Of a stretch of DNA of 64,000 nt, positions 7,808-16,321 are shown piece by piece (the stretch's first letter is position 1; every line of letters starts with the position of its first letter). The notes under the pieces are model-generated. The model searched no databases. It saw only the letters and a list, made by a program, of their open reading frames with translations, and had not been told where the DNA came from. Made by a program: the position numbers and the translations under genes. The DNA is from Kocuria palustris (GTDB lineage: Bacteria; Actinomycetota; Actinomycetes; Actinomycetales; Micrococcaceae), in NCBI RefSeq assembly GCF_007666205.1, contig NZ_VDOR01000001.1, positions 124,001-188,000 on the forward strand, written 5' to 3'.

Positions 7808-8770
7808 TCAATCGATCTGGCGATACCAGTTCTCCTTGAGCCAGTGGTCGGCGGCCTGCTGCGCGGAGACGGCCTCGTCGCCCGAGACCTGCTGATTGAG
7901 CTCGATGAGGTCCTCGGTGGTCAGCTTCTCCGAGACGTCGTCCATGACCTCGGCGGCGCCGTCCGGCAGCCGCTGCTGCGCCACGAGCGGGATGACCTGC
8001 TGGGCCGCGAAGTTGCTCTCGGGATCTTCGAGGACCACGAGGTTCTCCTCCACGATGGCCGGCGTGGTGGTGAACACGTCGGCGGCATCGGCGTCGCCGC
8101 TGGTCAGCGCCCCGATGGTGAGCGGTCCGCCGGCGTCGTTGATCGGGTCGAAGGATCCGGGCTCGCATCCGTAGTGCTCCGCCAGCCCGTCGAGCCCGTA
8201 GGTGCGCTCCTGGAACTCCGGCGGGCCTGCGAAGGTCATCTCCCCGCACAGGGGCCCGATGTCCGCGAGGCTGCTCAGCCCGTGCTCTTCGGCCGTCTCC
8301 TGGGTGACGACGATCGAGTCCTTGTTCTGCGCCGGAGCCGGCTCGAGCACCGACAGGCCCTCCGGGAGCGCCGAGGGGAGGGCGTCGAGGATCTCCTGCT
8401 CCTCGGTCGCCGTGGCCTCCGGATCCATGAAGGTCAGCAGGTTGCCCGTGTAGTCCGGGACGACGTCGATCGAGCCGTCCTCGAGCGCCCCGATGTAGGC
8501 CTCGCGAGCGCCGATGCCCAGCTGGGTGTCGGCCTCGATCCCCCGGGAGATCAGGGCCCCCGCATAGATCTCCGCGATGATCTGCGACTCCGGGAAGTCC
8601 GCCGAGCCCACGGTGACCGATCCGTCCGGGGTGCTCGCTCCGCCGCCCGTGGCCAGCGGATCCGAGTTCAGGCCGCAGCCGCTGAGCAGCAGCGCGGCCG
8701 CCGCGGCTCCGGCCCCCAAGGCGCGGCGCCGGCCCGCGCGGGGTGTCGGATGGGCGTCTGGGCGGCTCAT
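7808..8770 (-). CDS. opuCC: compatible-solute ABC transporter, substrate-binding lipoprotein
   Basis: 320 residues of the OpuAC/ProX family, which bind glycine betaine, choline or carnitine outside the membrane. A Tat-like basic N-terminus (RAGRRR) leads into a lipobox LLLSGC, so the protein should be lipid-anchored after cleavage before Cys. Family landmarks follow: VGSADFPESQIIAEIYAGAL, DVVPDYTGNLLTFM and LKENWYRQID at the end. The ATG at 8770 overlaps the stop of the preceding permease by four bases (ATGA), so it is translationally coupled as the last gene of a four-gene operon. The ligand type is inferred from the family. Confidence 0.88.
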   Translation of the reverse strand: MSRPDAHPTPRAGRRRALGAGAAAAALLLSGCGLNSDPLATGGGASTPDGSVTVGSADFPESQIIAEIYAGALISRGIEADTQLGIGAREAYIGALEDGSIDVVPDYTGNLLTFMDPEATATEEQEILDALPSALPEGLSVLEPAPAQNKDSIVVTQETAEEHGLSSLADIGPLCGEMTFAGPPEFQERTYGLDGLAEHYGCEPGSFDPINDAGGPLTIGALTSGDADAADVFTTTPAIVEENLVVLEDPESNFAAQQVIPLVAQQRLPDGAAEVMDDVSEKLTTEDLIELNQQVSGDEAVSAQQAADHWLKENWYRQID

Positions 8771-9447
8771 GCGGTGCCTCCGTTCAGGGCGCGGATGCCG
8801 GGCGAGGTCAGCCGGCGCTGCAGCAGCGACAGGAGCAGGTCGACCAGGATGGCCAGCACGGCCACGAGCAGCACCGAGCCGAGCATGCGGCCGTAGTCGC
8901 GCACGGCCAGTCCGTCGATGAGGTAGCGCCCCAGCCCGCCCAGGTTGATGTAGGCGGCGACGGTCGTGGTCGAGATGACCTGCAGGGCCGCATTCCGGAT
9001 GCCGCCCATGAGCACGGGGATCGCCAGCGGGATCTCGACGCCCGTGAGCACCTGCCGCGATGTCATTCCCTGGGCATAGGCCGCGTCCTTCACCTGCGGC
9101 GGCACCTCTGCCACCCCGGCGCAGGCCGCGGTCAGGATGGGCGGCACTGCCAGGATCACGAGCGCCAGCAGCGGCGGGACGAGCCCGAGCCCCAGCAGCA
9201 GCGAGAACAGGGTCAGGAGACCGAGCGTCGGCAGGGCGCGCAGGGCCCCTGCCGCGCCGATCACCAGACCGGCGCCGCGCCCCGTATGCCCCACGGCCGC
9301 CCCGAGCGGCACGGCGATGAGCAGGGCGATCAGCAGGGTCAGCCCGGAGTAGAGCAGGTGCTCCAGGATGCGCATGGGGATCCCGGCGTCGCCGCTCCAC
9401 TGCAGGGGATCGGACAGCCATGCCCAGGTCTGCTCGAGGAGGTTCAC
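8767..9447 (-). CDS. compatible-solute ABC transporter, permease (second)
   Basis: 226 residues with about five transmembrane helices of the OpuCB/OpuCD type. The coupling loop to the ATPase is seen as EVPPQVKDAAYAQGMTSRQ followed by VEIPLAIPVLMGGIRNAALQ, the EAA-like signature. TVAAYINLGGLGRYLIDGLA is characteristic of glycine-betaine/carnitine permeases. The start is GTG at 9447 and overlaps the upstream permease stop (GTGA). It forms the membrane channel with the other permease of the operon. Confidence 0.88.
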   Translation of the reverse strand: MNLLEQTWAWLSDPLQWSGDAGIPMRILEHLLYSGLTLLIALLIAVPLGAAVGHTGRGAGLVIGAAGALRALPTLGLLTLFSLLLGLGLVPPLLALVILAVPPILTAACAGVAEVPPQVKDAAYAQGMTSRQVLTGVEIPLAIPVLMGGIRNAALQVISTTTVAAYINLGGLGRYLIDGLAVRDYGRMLGSVLLVAVLAILVDLLLSLLQRRLTSPGIRALNGGTA

Positions 9448-10181
9448 GCGGCACCTCCTGCCAGCGCGTTCGGATCGGCGACGGCCGCATCGGGTCGTCG
9501 GCCCGGCGCCGGCTCACGGGATGCGGAGGGCTGTGCGGCTCGGCCCCCTCCCGGGCGCTGCCAGCGCGTGAGCACCCGCCCGAGCAGCCGCAGGAGCTGA
9601 TCCAGCACGAGCGCCAGCACCACCGTGAGCACGACGCCCACCGCGATCTCCTCCACGATGCCGCGGCGCAGGCCGTCGGTGAACAGCGTGCCCAGGGACT
9701 GGATGCCGATGACCGCGCCGACCGAGACCATCGAGATGTTGGCCACCAGCGCGGTGCGCACCCCCGCCAGCATGACGGGCACGGCCAGGGGCAGCTCGAC
9801 CGAGAAGAAGCGCTGCCGCCGGGTGTAGCCCATGGCCGTGGCCGCCTGCAGCACGTGCCGGTCGACCGAGTCGAAGGCGTCGGCGCACGAGCGGACCAGC
9901 AGGGCGATGACGTACAGCGTCAGTGCGACGATCACGTTCCACACCGAGGTGATCAGCGTGCCCAGGATCAGCGGGAGGAGCACGAACAGCGTCAGCGACG
10001 GGATGGTGTAGAGCAGCGCCGCGCCGTTGACGAACAGGGGCCGCAGCCACCGGGAGCCCACAGCGGCGCGGGCCACCGGGATCGAGATCAGCAGGCCGAC
10101 GACCACCGGCACGACGGACTGCACCAGGTGCGTGAGCAGCAGCTCGCGCACCCACGGCAGGTTCTCCGGCAGCCAGGTCAT
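9444..10181 (-). CDS. compatible-solute ABC transporter, permease (first)
   Basis: 245 residues with about six membrane helices. The EAA-type loop AFDSVDRHVLQAATAMGYTR and ELPLAVPVMLAGVRTALVAN are conserved in OpuC permeases, and GAVIGIQSLGTLFTDGLRRG is the family periplasm-side signature. It has a C-terminal extension of about 40 residues rich in Pro, Arg and Ala that is not part of the permease fold. The ATG at 10181 was chosen because it overlaps the ATPase stop by four bases (ATGA) and starts exactly at the first family-like residues. A longer in-frame reading to 10490 only runs through the ATPase gene. Confidence 0.87.
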   Translation of the reverse strand: MTWLPENLPWVRELLLTHLVQSVVPVVVGLLISIPVARAAVGSRWLRPLFVNGAALLYTIPSLTLFVLLPLILGTLITSVWNVIVALTLYVIALLVRSCADAFDSVDRHVLQAATAMGYTRRQRFFSVELPLAVPVMLAGVRTALVANISMVSVGAVIGIQSLGTLFTDGLRRGIVEEIAVGVVLTVVLALVLDQLLRLLGRVLTRWQRPGGGRAAQPSASREPAPGRRPDAAVADPNALAGGAA

Positions 10182-11344
10182 CGGCGCGACTCCCGATCGT
10201 GACGCGCCGCCTCGATCTCCGCGAGCACGTCCTCGGGGCGCAGGACGCCGCGCACGCGGCCGTCGTCGTCGACCGCGACGGCCAGGCCCGACGGCGAGGA
10301 CAGCGCCGCGTCCAGGGCCGAGCGCAGCGGGGCGCCCTGCCGGTGCAGGGAGCCGCCGACGCGCTGGGCGTCCTCGCGGTCGCCGAGCTCGGGCTCCGGC
10401 TCGCGGCTCCACGGGGCGGCCGGGGCGCGCTCCGGGGAGGGAGCCAGCCAGCCGACGGGGCGGCCGTCGTCGTCGACCTCGAGCGTCCACGCCGCGGCCG
10501 GGGCCTCGCCGCCGACGGACGACGTGCGGCCCTGCGGATCCCGGACGCGCACGCCGGTCAGGGCCACGTCGGCCTGATCGAACTCCAGAGCCCGGAAGCC
10601 GCGGTCCCGGCCCACGAAGTCGGCCACGAACCCGTCGGCCGGCGCGCGCAGGACCTGCTCGGGGGTGTCGTACTGGGCCAGGCGCCCGCCCTTGGCCATG
10701 ACGGCCACCCGGTCGCCGAGCAGGACGGCCTCGTCCATGTCGTGGGTGACGAACACGATGGTCTTGTCGAGCCGCCGCTTGAGCGAGATCAGCTCGCGCT
10801 GCAGATCGGCGCGCACGAGCGGGTCCACGGCCGAGAAGGGCTCGTCCATGAGCAGGATGGGCGGGTCCGCGGCCAGCGCGCGGGCCACGCCGACGCGCTG
10901 CTGCTGCCCGCCCGAGAGCTGCGACGGATAGCGCGATCCCAGAGCGGGGTCGAGCCCGATGGTCTCCATGAGCTCGTCGGCCCGCTCCCGGCCCGAGGAG
11001 CGCGACCGCCCCTGCAGCCGCGGCACGGTCATGATGTTCTCGCGCACCGTGCGGTGCGGCATGAGGCCCGAGGCCTGCATGACGTAGCCCATCGACCGCC
11101 GCAGCTCGTGGGCGGGGACGCCGGAGACGTCGCGGCCGTCGACCTCCACGGCCCCCGAGGTCGGCTCGACCATGCGGTTGATCATCCGCAGCGACGTGGT
11201 CTTGCCGCAGCCGGAGGGGCCCACGAAGACCGTCAGCGAGCCGCGCGGCACCTCCAGATCGAGGTCGTCGACCGCGGTGGTTCCGTCGGGATAGGTCTTG
11301 CGGACGCCGCGGAAGGCGATCGCGATCTGGCCGGGTGCGCTCAC
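10178..11344 (-). CDS. opuCA: compatible-solute ABC transporter, ATPase with CBS-like tail
   Basis: An energy-coupling subunit of the betaine/carnitine importer, 388 residues. Walker A is GPSGCGKTT, the signature is LSGGQQQRV and Walker B is ILLMDEPFSA, followed by the H-loop FVTHDMDEA. After residue 250 comes a region that looks like a degenerate CBS pair (LAVAVDDDGRVRGVLRPEDV), known in OpuA/OpuC ATPases as an ionic-strength sensor. The start was set at GTG 11344 (VSAPGQIAIAF); a TTG at 11395 would add 17 residues of non-family sequence. It is the first gene of the operon opuCA-permease-permease-lipoprotein, and every junction overlaps by four bases. Confidence 0.9.
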   Translation of the reverse strand: MSAPGQIAIAFRGVRKTYPDGTTAVDDLDLEVPRGSLTVFVGPSGCGKTTSLRMINRMVEPTSGAVEVDGRDVSGVPAHELRRSMGYVMQASGLMPHRTVRENIMTVPRLQGRSRSSGRERADELMETIGLDPALGSRYPSQLSGGQQQRVGVARALAADPPILLMDEPFSAVDPLVRADLQRELISLKRRLDKTIVFVTHDMDEAVLLGDRVAVMAKGGRLAQYDTPEQVLRAPADGFVADFVGRDRGFRALEFDQADVALTGVRVRDPQGRTSSVGGEAPAAAWTLEVDDDGRPVGWLAPSPERAPAAPWSREPEPELGDREDAQRVGGSLHRQGAPLRSALDAALSSPSGLAVAVDDDGRVRGVLRPEDVLAEIEAARHDRESRR

Positions 11345-11567
11345 AGGGATGTCCTGACGTCGGGGAGCTCCCACTGTAATCCGAGTCACCAGCAACTTCT
11401 AAGCGCCCTGGCAGTTTCCCGCGACCGGCGTGGCGGCGGAGGTCGCAGCCGACGCATCGGGGCGGCTGCGCTTACTCTGCTCGCATGACCCGGACCCCCG
11501 CGATGATCTCGCGCTCCCGCCCCTCTGCGATCGCCCCCCGCGCGAGCCTCCGGATCGGAGCCGCGCG

Positions 11568-12521
11568 ATGAGCGGCGGGCTGATCGCACTGCTCGACGAC
11601 GTCGCGGCGATCGCCCGGGTGACCGCCGCCTCCGTCGACGACATCGGCGCCGCGGCCGGCCGCGCCTCCGTGAAGGCCGCCGGCGTGGTGGTCGACGACA
11701 CCGCCGTGACCCCGCAGTACGTCAAGGACGTCGAGGCCTCCCGCGAGCTGCCGATCATCTGGCGGATCACCAAGGGCTCGCTGCGCAACAAGCTGCTGAT
11801 CATCCTGCCGATCGCGCTGCTGCTCAGCCAGTTCGCGCCCTGGGCGCTCACGCCGATCCTCATGCTCGGCGGGTCCTACCTGTGCTTCGAGGGTGCCGAG
11901 AAGATCTGGAGCGCGCTGGCCGGGCACACGCACGAGGAGCCCGCGGTCGACCAGCAGGACGACGCCGACGGCAAGTCGGCCGAGGACAGGATGGTCGCCG
12001 GGGCCGTGCGCACCGACCTCATCCTCTCGGCCGAGATCATGGTCATCTCGCTCAACGAGGTCGCCTCCGAGGGCTTCCTGGCGCGCGCGATCATCCTGGC
12101 GATCGTGGCGGTGCTGATCACCGGCGTCGTCTACGGCGTCGTCGCCCTGCTGATCCGCATGGACGACGCCGGGCTCAAGCTCGCGGCCACCCGCTCCGGT
12201 GCCCTGCAGACGATCGGGCGCTCCATGGTCAAGGCCATGCCGCGGATCCTGCAGGTCATCTCGGTGGTCGGCACCGTGGCCATGCTCTGGGTGGGCGGCC
12301 ACATCATCCTGGTGGGGCTCGACGAGTTCGGCTGGCACACCCTCTACGGCTTCGTGCACCACGCGGGCGAGGCCGCGGCCCACGCCGTGCCGGTGCTCCA
12401 GGCAGCGGTCTCCTGGATCGTGAACACCTTCTTCTCGGCGGTGCTCGGGCTGATCTGGGGCGCGATCCTCGTCGCCGTGGTGACGCTCGCGCAGAAGGCC
12501 CGCGGCCGCACGGCCCACTGA
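11568..12521 (+). CDS. DUF808/YedI-family membrane protein
   Basis: 317 residues. The N-terminus MSGGLIALLDDVAAIARVTA and the stretch DDTAVTPQYVKDVEASRELP are the family hallmark of DUF808 (E. coli YedI). About six membrane segments follow, including LGGSYLCFEGAEKIW and the loop LSAEIMVISLNEVA. The biochemical role of the family is unknown. The start ATG at 11568 is preceded by GGAG at fitting spacing; an upstream in-frame extension has no family similarity. The gene is monocistronic, divergent from the opuC operon, and ends just before the first repeat array. Confidence 0.88.
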   Translation: MSGGLIALLDDVAAIARVTAASVDDIGAAAGRASVKAAGVVVDDTAVTPQYVKDVEASRELPIIWRITKGSLRNKLLIILPIALLLSQFAPWALTPILMLGGSYLCFEGAEKIWSALAGHTHEEPAVDQQDDADGKSAEDRMVAGAVRTDLILSAEIMVISLNEVASEGFLARAIILAIVAVLITGVVYGVVALLIRMDDAGLKLAATRSGALQTIGRSMVKAMPRILQVISVVGTVAMLWVGGHIILVGLDEFGWHTLYGFVHHAGEAAAHAVPVLQAAVSWIVNTFFSAVLGLIWGAILVAVVTLAQKARGRTAH

Positions 12522-12567
12522 CGCCCGCCTGCCGCCGTCGACGCTCCCTCCCCTGCCCCCCCCTCGC

Positions 12568-12768
12568 GCGAGCGGCCGATTCCTCACCGTTCCCTGCGCG
12601 AGTGGCCGCTTCCTCACCCTTCCCCCCGCGAGTGGCCGACTTTCCACCGTTTCGACGCTGAAACGGTGAGAAAGCGGCCGGTCGCGGCAAGAGGGGTGAG
12701 GAAGCGGCCGCTCGCGGGCAGAGAGATCCGGATGGGGCGGCAAGAGGGGTGAGGAAACGGCCGCTCGG
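12568..12768. repeat. symmetric repeat array A1: three direct plus three inverted copies of a 21-base core
   Basis: Direct copies of the core GCGAGYGGCCGMHTYCYCACC begin at 12568, 12598 and 12628, exactly 30 bases apart. After a 16-base gap, inverted copies begin at 12665, 12695 and 12748. The centre is a perfect hairpin, CACCGTTTC (12645-12653) against GAAACGGTG (12660-12668). The array lies between convergent genes, and the last copy abuts the stop codon of the ABC exporter. The two arms could form a long imperfect cruciform or transcript hairpin acting as a two-way terminator. A second element at 17199-17376 has the same layout. Confidence 0.85.
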
Positions 12769-14637
12769 TCACTCCTGGTCGGCGAACTGCGTCTCGTAGA
12801 GCTCCGCATAGCGCCCGCCGGCGGCCAGGAGCTGCTCGTGCGGGCCCTGCTCGACCACGCGCCCGGCCTCGATCACCAGGATGCGATCCGCCTTGCGGAT
12901 GGTCGACAGGCGGTGCGCGATCACCAGCGCGGTGCGATCGGCCATGGCCTCGTCGAGCGCGGCCTGGACGTGGGCCTCGCTCGTGGAGTCCAGCGCGGAG
13001 GTGGCCTCGTCGAGGATCACGACCCGCGGTGCCGCCAGCAGCAGGCGCGCGATGGTCAGCCGCTGCCGCTCGCCGCCCGAGAGCCGGTAGCCGCGCTCGC
13101 CGATCATCGTGTCGAGCCCGTCGCCGAGCTCGCGGACCACGTGGTCCATGCGGGCGCGCGCCAGCGCCGACCACATCTGCTCGTCATCGGCGTCGGGTGC
13201 GGCGAGCGCGAGGTTCTGCCGGATCGTCTCGTGGAAGAGATGGCCGTCCTGGGTGACCATCCCGACGGCTCCCTGGAGGTCCGAGAACGCCGCATCGCGC
13301 ACGTCGACGCCGCCGATCCGCACGGCGCCCGACGTGGCGTCGTAGAGCCGCGGCACCAGGGAGGCGATCGTGGACTTGCCGGCGCCCGAGGACCCGACGA
13401 GTGCGACCGTCTGCCCGTGCTCGACCGTGAAGCCGACGCCGTGCAGCACCTCCTCGCCGGCCCGGGAGTCGAGGGTCGTGACGTCCTCGAGCGAGGCCAG
13501 CGACGTCTCCTGCGCCGTGGGGTAGGTGAAGCGCACGTCGTCGAACTCGACCGCCACGGGGCCGTCGGGCAGCGGGGTCGTGGTCTCGCGCTCGCGGATC
13601 AGCGGCGGGAGGTCGAGGATCTCGAAGACCCGCTCGAAGCTCACGAGCGCGCTCATGATGTCCAGCCGGGCGTTGGCCAGCATGGTCAGCGGCGTGTAGA
13701 GCCGGGTCAGGAGCATGGCCAGGGTGACGACCTGCCCGGCGTCGAGGTTGCCCAGGATGGCCTGCACGCCGCCCACGCCGTAGACGAGCGCCAGCGCCAG
13801 GGCAGAGACCAGCGTCAGGGCGGTGACGAAGGTGGCCTGGAGCATGGCCACCCGGATGCCGATCGTGCGCACGCGGCCGGCGCGGCGGGCGAACTCGTCG
13901 GACTCGGACTGCGGACGGCCGAAGAGCTTGATGAGGGTCGCGCCGCCGGCCGAGAAGCGCTCGGTCATCTGCGTCGACATCGAGGCGTTGTGCTGGGCGG
14001 CCTCGCGCTGCAGCGCGGCCAGGCGCCCGCCCATGAGCCGGGCCGGGATCAGGAAGATGGGCAGCAGCAGGACCGACAGCAGGGTGACCTGCCACGAGAT
14101 CGAGACCATCACCCCGACCGTGAGGATCAGCGAGACCAGGTTCGAGACCACGCCGGAGAGGGTGTTCGAGAACGCCCGCTGAGCCCCGAGGACGTCGTTG
14201 TTCAGCCGCGAGATCAGCGCGCCGGTGCGCGTGCGGGTGAAGAAGGCCACCGGCAGCGTCTGGACGTGGTCGTAGACCGCGGTGCGCAGGTCGAGGATCA
14301 GGCCCTCGCCGATGCTCGACGACAGCCAGCGGTTGAGGATGCCGAACGCGGCATCCAGCAGCGCGACCAGCGCGATCAGCAGGGCCAGCCGCACCACGAC
14401 GTCCACCGCGCCGCTGCCGGTGATCGCATTGACCACCCGCCCGGCCAGCACCGGCGTGATCACGCCCAGCACGGCCACGACCACCGACGTCAGCACGAAC
14501 GCGAGCAGCATCCTGGAGTGCGGTCGCGCGAAGCGCAGCACGCGGCCGACGGTCTCCCGGGAGATGCGCGAGCCCTTGGCCTGGTCGGAGCGCCGGGCGC
14601 TGTACATCAGGGTCCGGGCGGAGTCGTGCATGCTCAT
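12769..14637 (-). CDS. ABC exporter half-transporter (permease fused to ATPase)
   Basis: 622 residues. The first ~330 hold six membrane helices of the ABC-type exporter fold (coupling segment RLNNDVLGAQRAFSNTLSG). The rest is the nucleotide-binding domain: Walker A GSSGAGKST, Q-loop GMVTQDGHLF, signature LSGGERQRLTIARL, Walker B VVILDEATSALD, H-loop VIAHRLSTI. An insertion of about 15 residues (AQETSLASLEDVTTLDSRAG) sits between the first strand and Walker A. It is likely a homodimeric lipid or drug exporter of the MsbA/LmrA type; the substrate is unknown. ATG start at 14637. The stop touches the repeat array A1. Confidence 0.88.
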   Translation of the reverse strand: MSMHDSARTLMYSARRSDQAKGSRISRETVGRVLRFARPHSRMLLAFVLTSVVVAVLGVITPVLAGRVVNAITGSGAVDVVVRLALLIALVALLDAAFGILNRWLSSSIGEGLILDLRTAVYDHVQTLPVAFFTRTRTGALISRLNNDVLGAQRAFSNTLSGVVSNLVSLILTVGVMVSISWQVTLLSVLLLPIFLIPARLMGGRLAALQREAAQHNASMSTQMTERFSAGGATLIKLFGRPQSESDEFARRAGRVRTIGIRVAMLQATFVTALTLVSALALALVYGVGGVQAILGNLDAGQVVTLAMLLTRLYTPLTMLANARLDIMSALVSFERVFEILDLPPLIRERETTTPLPDGPVAVEFDDVRFTYPTAQETSLASLEDVTTLDSRAGEEVLHGVGFTVEHGQTVALVGSSGAGKSTIASLVPRLYDATSGAVRIGGVDVRDAAFSDLQGAVGMVTQDGHLFHETIRQNLALAAPDADDEQMWSALARARMDHVVRELGDGLDTMIGERGYRLSGGERQRLTIARLLLAAPRVVILDEATSALDSTSEAHVQAALDEAMADRTALVIAHRLSTIRKADRILVIEAGRVVEQGPHEQLLAAGGRYAELYETQFADQE

Positions 14638-14804
14638 TGCGCCAAGAGTAGGCCCGTCCCGGCGGCGACCGGCGCGCCGGGGCCCGACTCCTCACAGGGC
14701 GAACAGGGGCGGGTGGACGCCCGGCCGGATGAGCGGGAGCGGTCGTCGCCCCCCCCGGGCACGTCGGGGCCGACCCGCGCGGCCCTGGGCGCCCCGGGCC
14801 CGTC

Positions 14805-15269
14805 TCACACGCGCCGGGGCTCGGCCGCCTCCGTCAGCGCGTGGCCGATCTCTGCGATCTGGTCGACCTGACCGGAGCTCAGGCGGTCGAAGATGATCTC
14901 CCGCACGTGCGCCACATGCCGCGGCGCGCCCTGCCGGATCTTCTGCCAGCCCTCCTCCGTGAGGGTGGCCACCACCACGCGGCGATCCTGCTCGTTGGCG
15001 CTGCGCCGCACGAAGCCGTGGCGCTCCAGCCGGGCGACGATGCGGGAGAGGCGGGACTGGCCGGTGTAGGTCGCGGCCGCCAGGTCCGACATGCGGTGGC
15101 TGCGGTCGGGGGCCTCCGAGAGCATCGCCAGGACCAGGTACTCCGCGAGGCTGAGCCCCTCGTCCTCGATGAGCTGCCGCTCCACGATGCCGGGCATCTT
15201 GAACATCAGGGCGACCAGGGACAGCCAGGCCTCGCGCTCATCGTCGGTGAGCCACTCCGTCTCGTGCAT
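14805..15269 (-). CDS. MarR-family transcriptional regulator
   Basis: 154 residues with the MarR winged-helix fold. A dimerisation helix is followed by LSLAEYLVLAMLSEAPDRSHRMSDLAAATYTGQ, the recognition helix SRLSRIVARLERHGFVRR, and the wing NEQDRRVVVATLTEEG (the D-R-R motif is classical). ATG 15269 has AGGG about nine bases upstream; ATG 15275 is an alternative six bases earlier. It is divergently transcribed from an extradiol dioxygenase gene, so it probably represses that gene and itself in response to an aromatic or quinone ligand, as MhqR/HpaR-type regulators do. The ligand is inferred only from context. Confidence 0.85.
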   Translation of the reverse strand: MHETEWLTDDEREAWLSLVALMFKMPGIVERQLIEDEGLSLAEYLVLAMLSEAPDRSHRMSDLAAATYTGQSRLSRIVARLERHGFVRRSANEQDRRVVVATLTEEGWQKIRQGAPRHVAHVREIIFDRLSSGQVDQIAEIGHALTEAAEPRRV

Positions 15270-15299
15270 AGTCATCACCCTACTGTGCATCTCACATAC

Positions 15300-15327
15300 T
15301 TGACGCATCACGCAAAACTGGTAAGAA
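15300..15327 (+). promoter_or_regulatory. promoter for the dioxygenase gene
   Basis: TTGACG (15300-15305) and TAAGAA (15322-15327) with 16 bases between them give a good sigma-70-like promoter. Transcription would start about 46 bases before the dioxygenase ATG. The region between the divergent MarR gene and this promoter is AT-richer than its surroundings and should hold the MarR operator. Confidence 0.55.
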
Positions 15328-15380
15328 TACTTTCCGACGCAACAGCCAGACGGCTTGCCGCTTCTCGAACGGAGTCCCCC

Positions 15381-16271
15381 ATGTCTGCTCAGCCCACCTC
15401 CGCCGGAACCGCCCCGGGAATGGTCGCCCTGGACCGCCACGACCTCACCGCGGTGCCCCGCAGCGCCGCGCAGCGCCGCTGGCAGGAGGGCGACGCACCG
15501 CTGCCCGCCTTCTACATCGGCCACGGCTTCCCCGGCCTGCTCGACGACCAGCTGTGGATGTCGGAGCTCTTCGAGTGGGCCGTGTCCCTGCCCAAGCCCA
15601 AGGGCATCGTCATCGTCTCGGCCCACTGGGAGCAGGCGCCCACCATGATCACCGCCCCGGCGGCCGGAACCCCTCTGGTCTACGACTTCGGGGGTTTCGA
15701 GGACCGCTTCTACCGCCTGCAGTACGCGACCCCGGACGCCACCGAGCTGGGCCTGCGCATCGCCCGCACCATGCCGGACGACGAGCCGCTCTACCAGCAC
15801 CGCTTGCGCGGACTCGACCACGGCGCCTGGGTCCCCCTGCGCGCCATGTACCCGCTGGCCGACGTCCCGGCCCTGCAGGTGTCCATGCCCACGCACGAGC
15901 CGGATCGGCTGATGGATCTGGGCCGGCGCCTGCGGGAGCTGCGCGCCGAGGGCTACCTGGTCGTCGGCTCCGGCTTCATGACCCACGGCCGCCCGGCCGT
16001 CCAGCTGCTGCGCGCCGATGACGGCAGCGCCGAGAGCTGGTCCACGGACTTCGACCTGTGGGCCGCGGAGATGCTCGACGCCGGCCGCGTGGACGCGCTG
16101 GCCGACTTCCGCACGCAAGCCCCGGGCATGCCGCACGCCCACCCCACGGTCGAGCACTTCACGCCCCTGTTCATCACCCTGGGCGCGGCATCCTCCCCCG
16201 ACGAGGAGGTCCGCACCCGGATCGAGGGCTTCAAGATCGGGCTGTCCAAGCGCTCGATCGAGATGAGCTGA
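15381..16271 (+). CDS. DODA-type extradiol ring-opening dioxygenase (class III, LigB-like)
   Basis: 296 residues. Metal-ligand candidates of the LigB/YgiD branch are visible: His in AFYIGHGFPG, His in IVSAHWEQAP, and His in GLDHGAWVPLRAMYP, which also carries the catalytic region. GSGFMTHG is a further family signature. Members cleave catechol-type rings (for example 4,5-DOPA) with a non-haem iron or zinc centre. The start was put at ATG 15381 with GGAG seven to ten bases upstream; the longer open frame overlaps the MarR gene and is not used. It is divergent from and probably controlled by the MarR regulator. The natural substrate is unknown. Confidence 0.82.
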   Translation: MSAQPTSAGTAPGMVALDRHDLTAVPRSAAQRRWQEGDAPLPAFYIGHGFPGLLDDQLWMSELFEWAVSLPKPKGIVIVSAHWEQAPTMITAPAAGTPLVYDFGGFEDRFYRLQYATPDATELGLRIARTMPDDEPLYQHRLRGLDHGAWVPLRAMYPLADVPALQVSMPTHEPDRLMDLGRRLRELRAEGYLVVGSGFMTHGRPAVQLLRADDGSAESWSTDFDLWAAEMLDAGRVDALADFRTQAPGMPHAHPTVEHFTPLFITLGAASSPDEEVRTRIEGFKIGLSKRSIEMS

Positions 16272-16321
16272 CGCCCCTCGCGAGGCCCGCCCTCCCCCTC
16301 TCCTCTGCCAGGATGGACGGC

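Noticed and set aside
7359-8249. Minus-strand frame through the DnaA-box-like cluster
   Set aside because: Overlaps the lipoprotein gene in another frame and has a composition without coding signals; the cluster is better read as non-coding.
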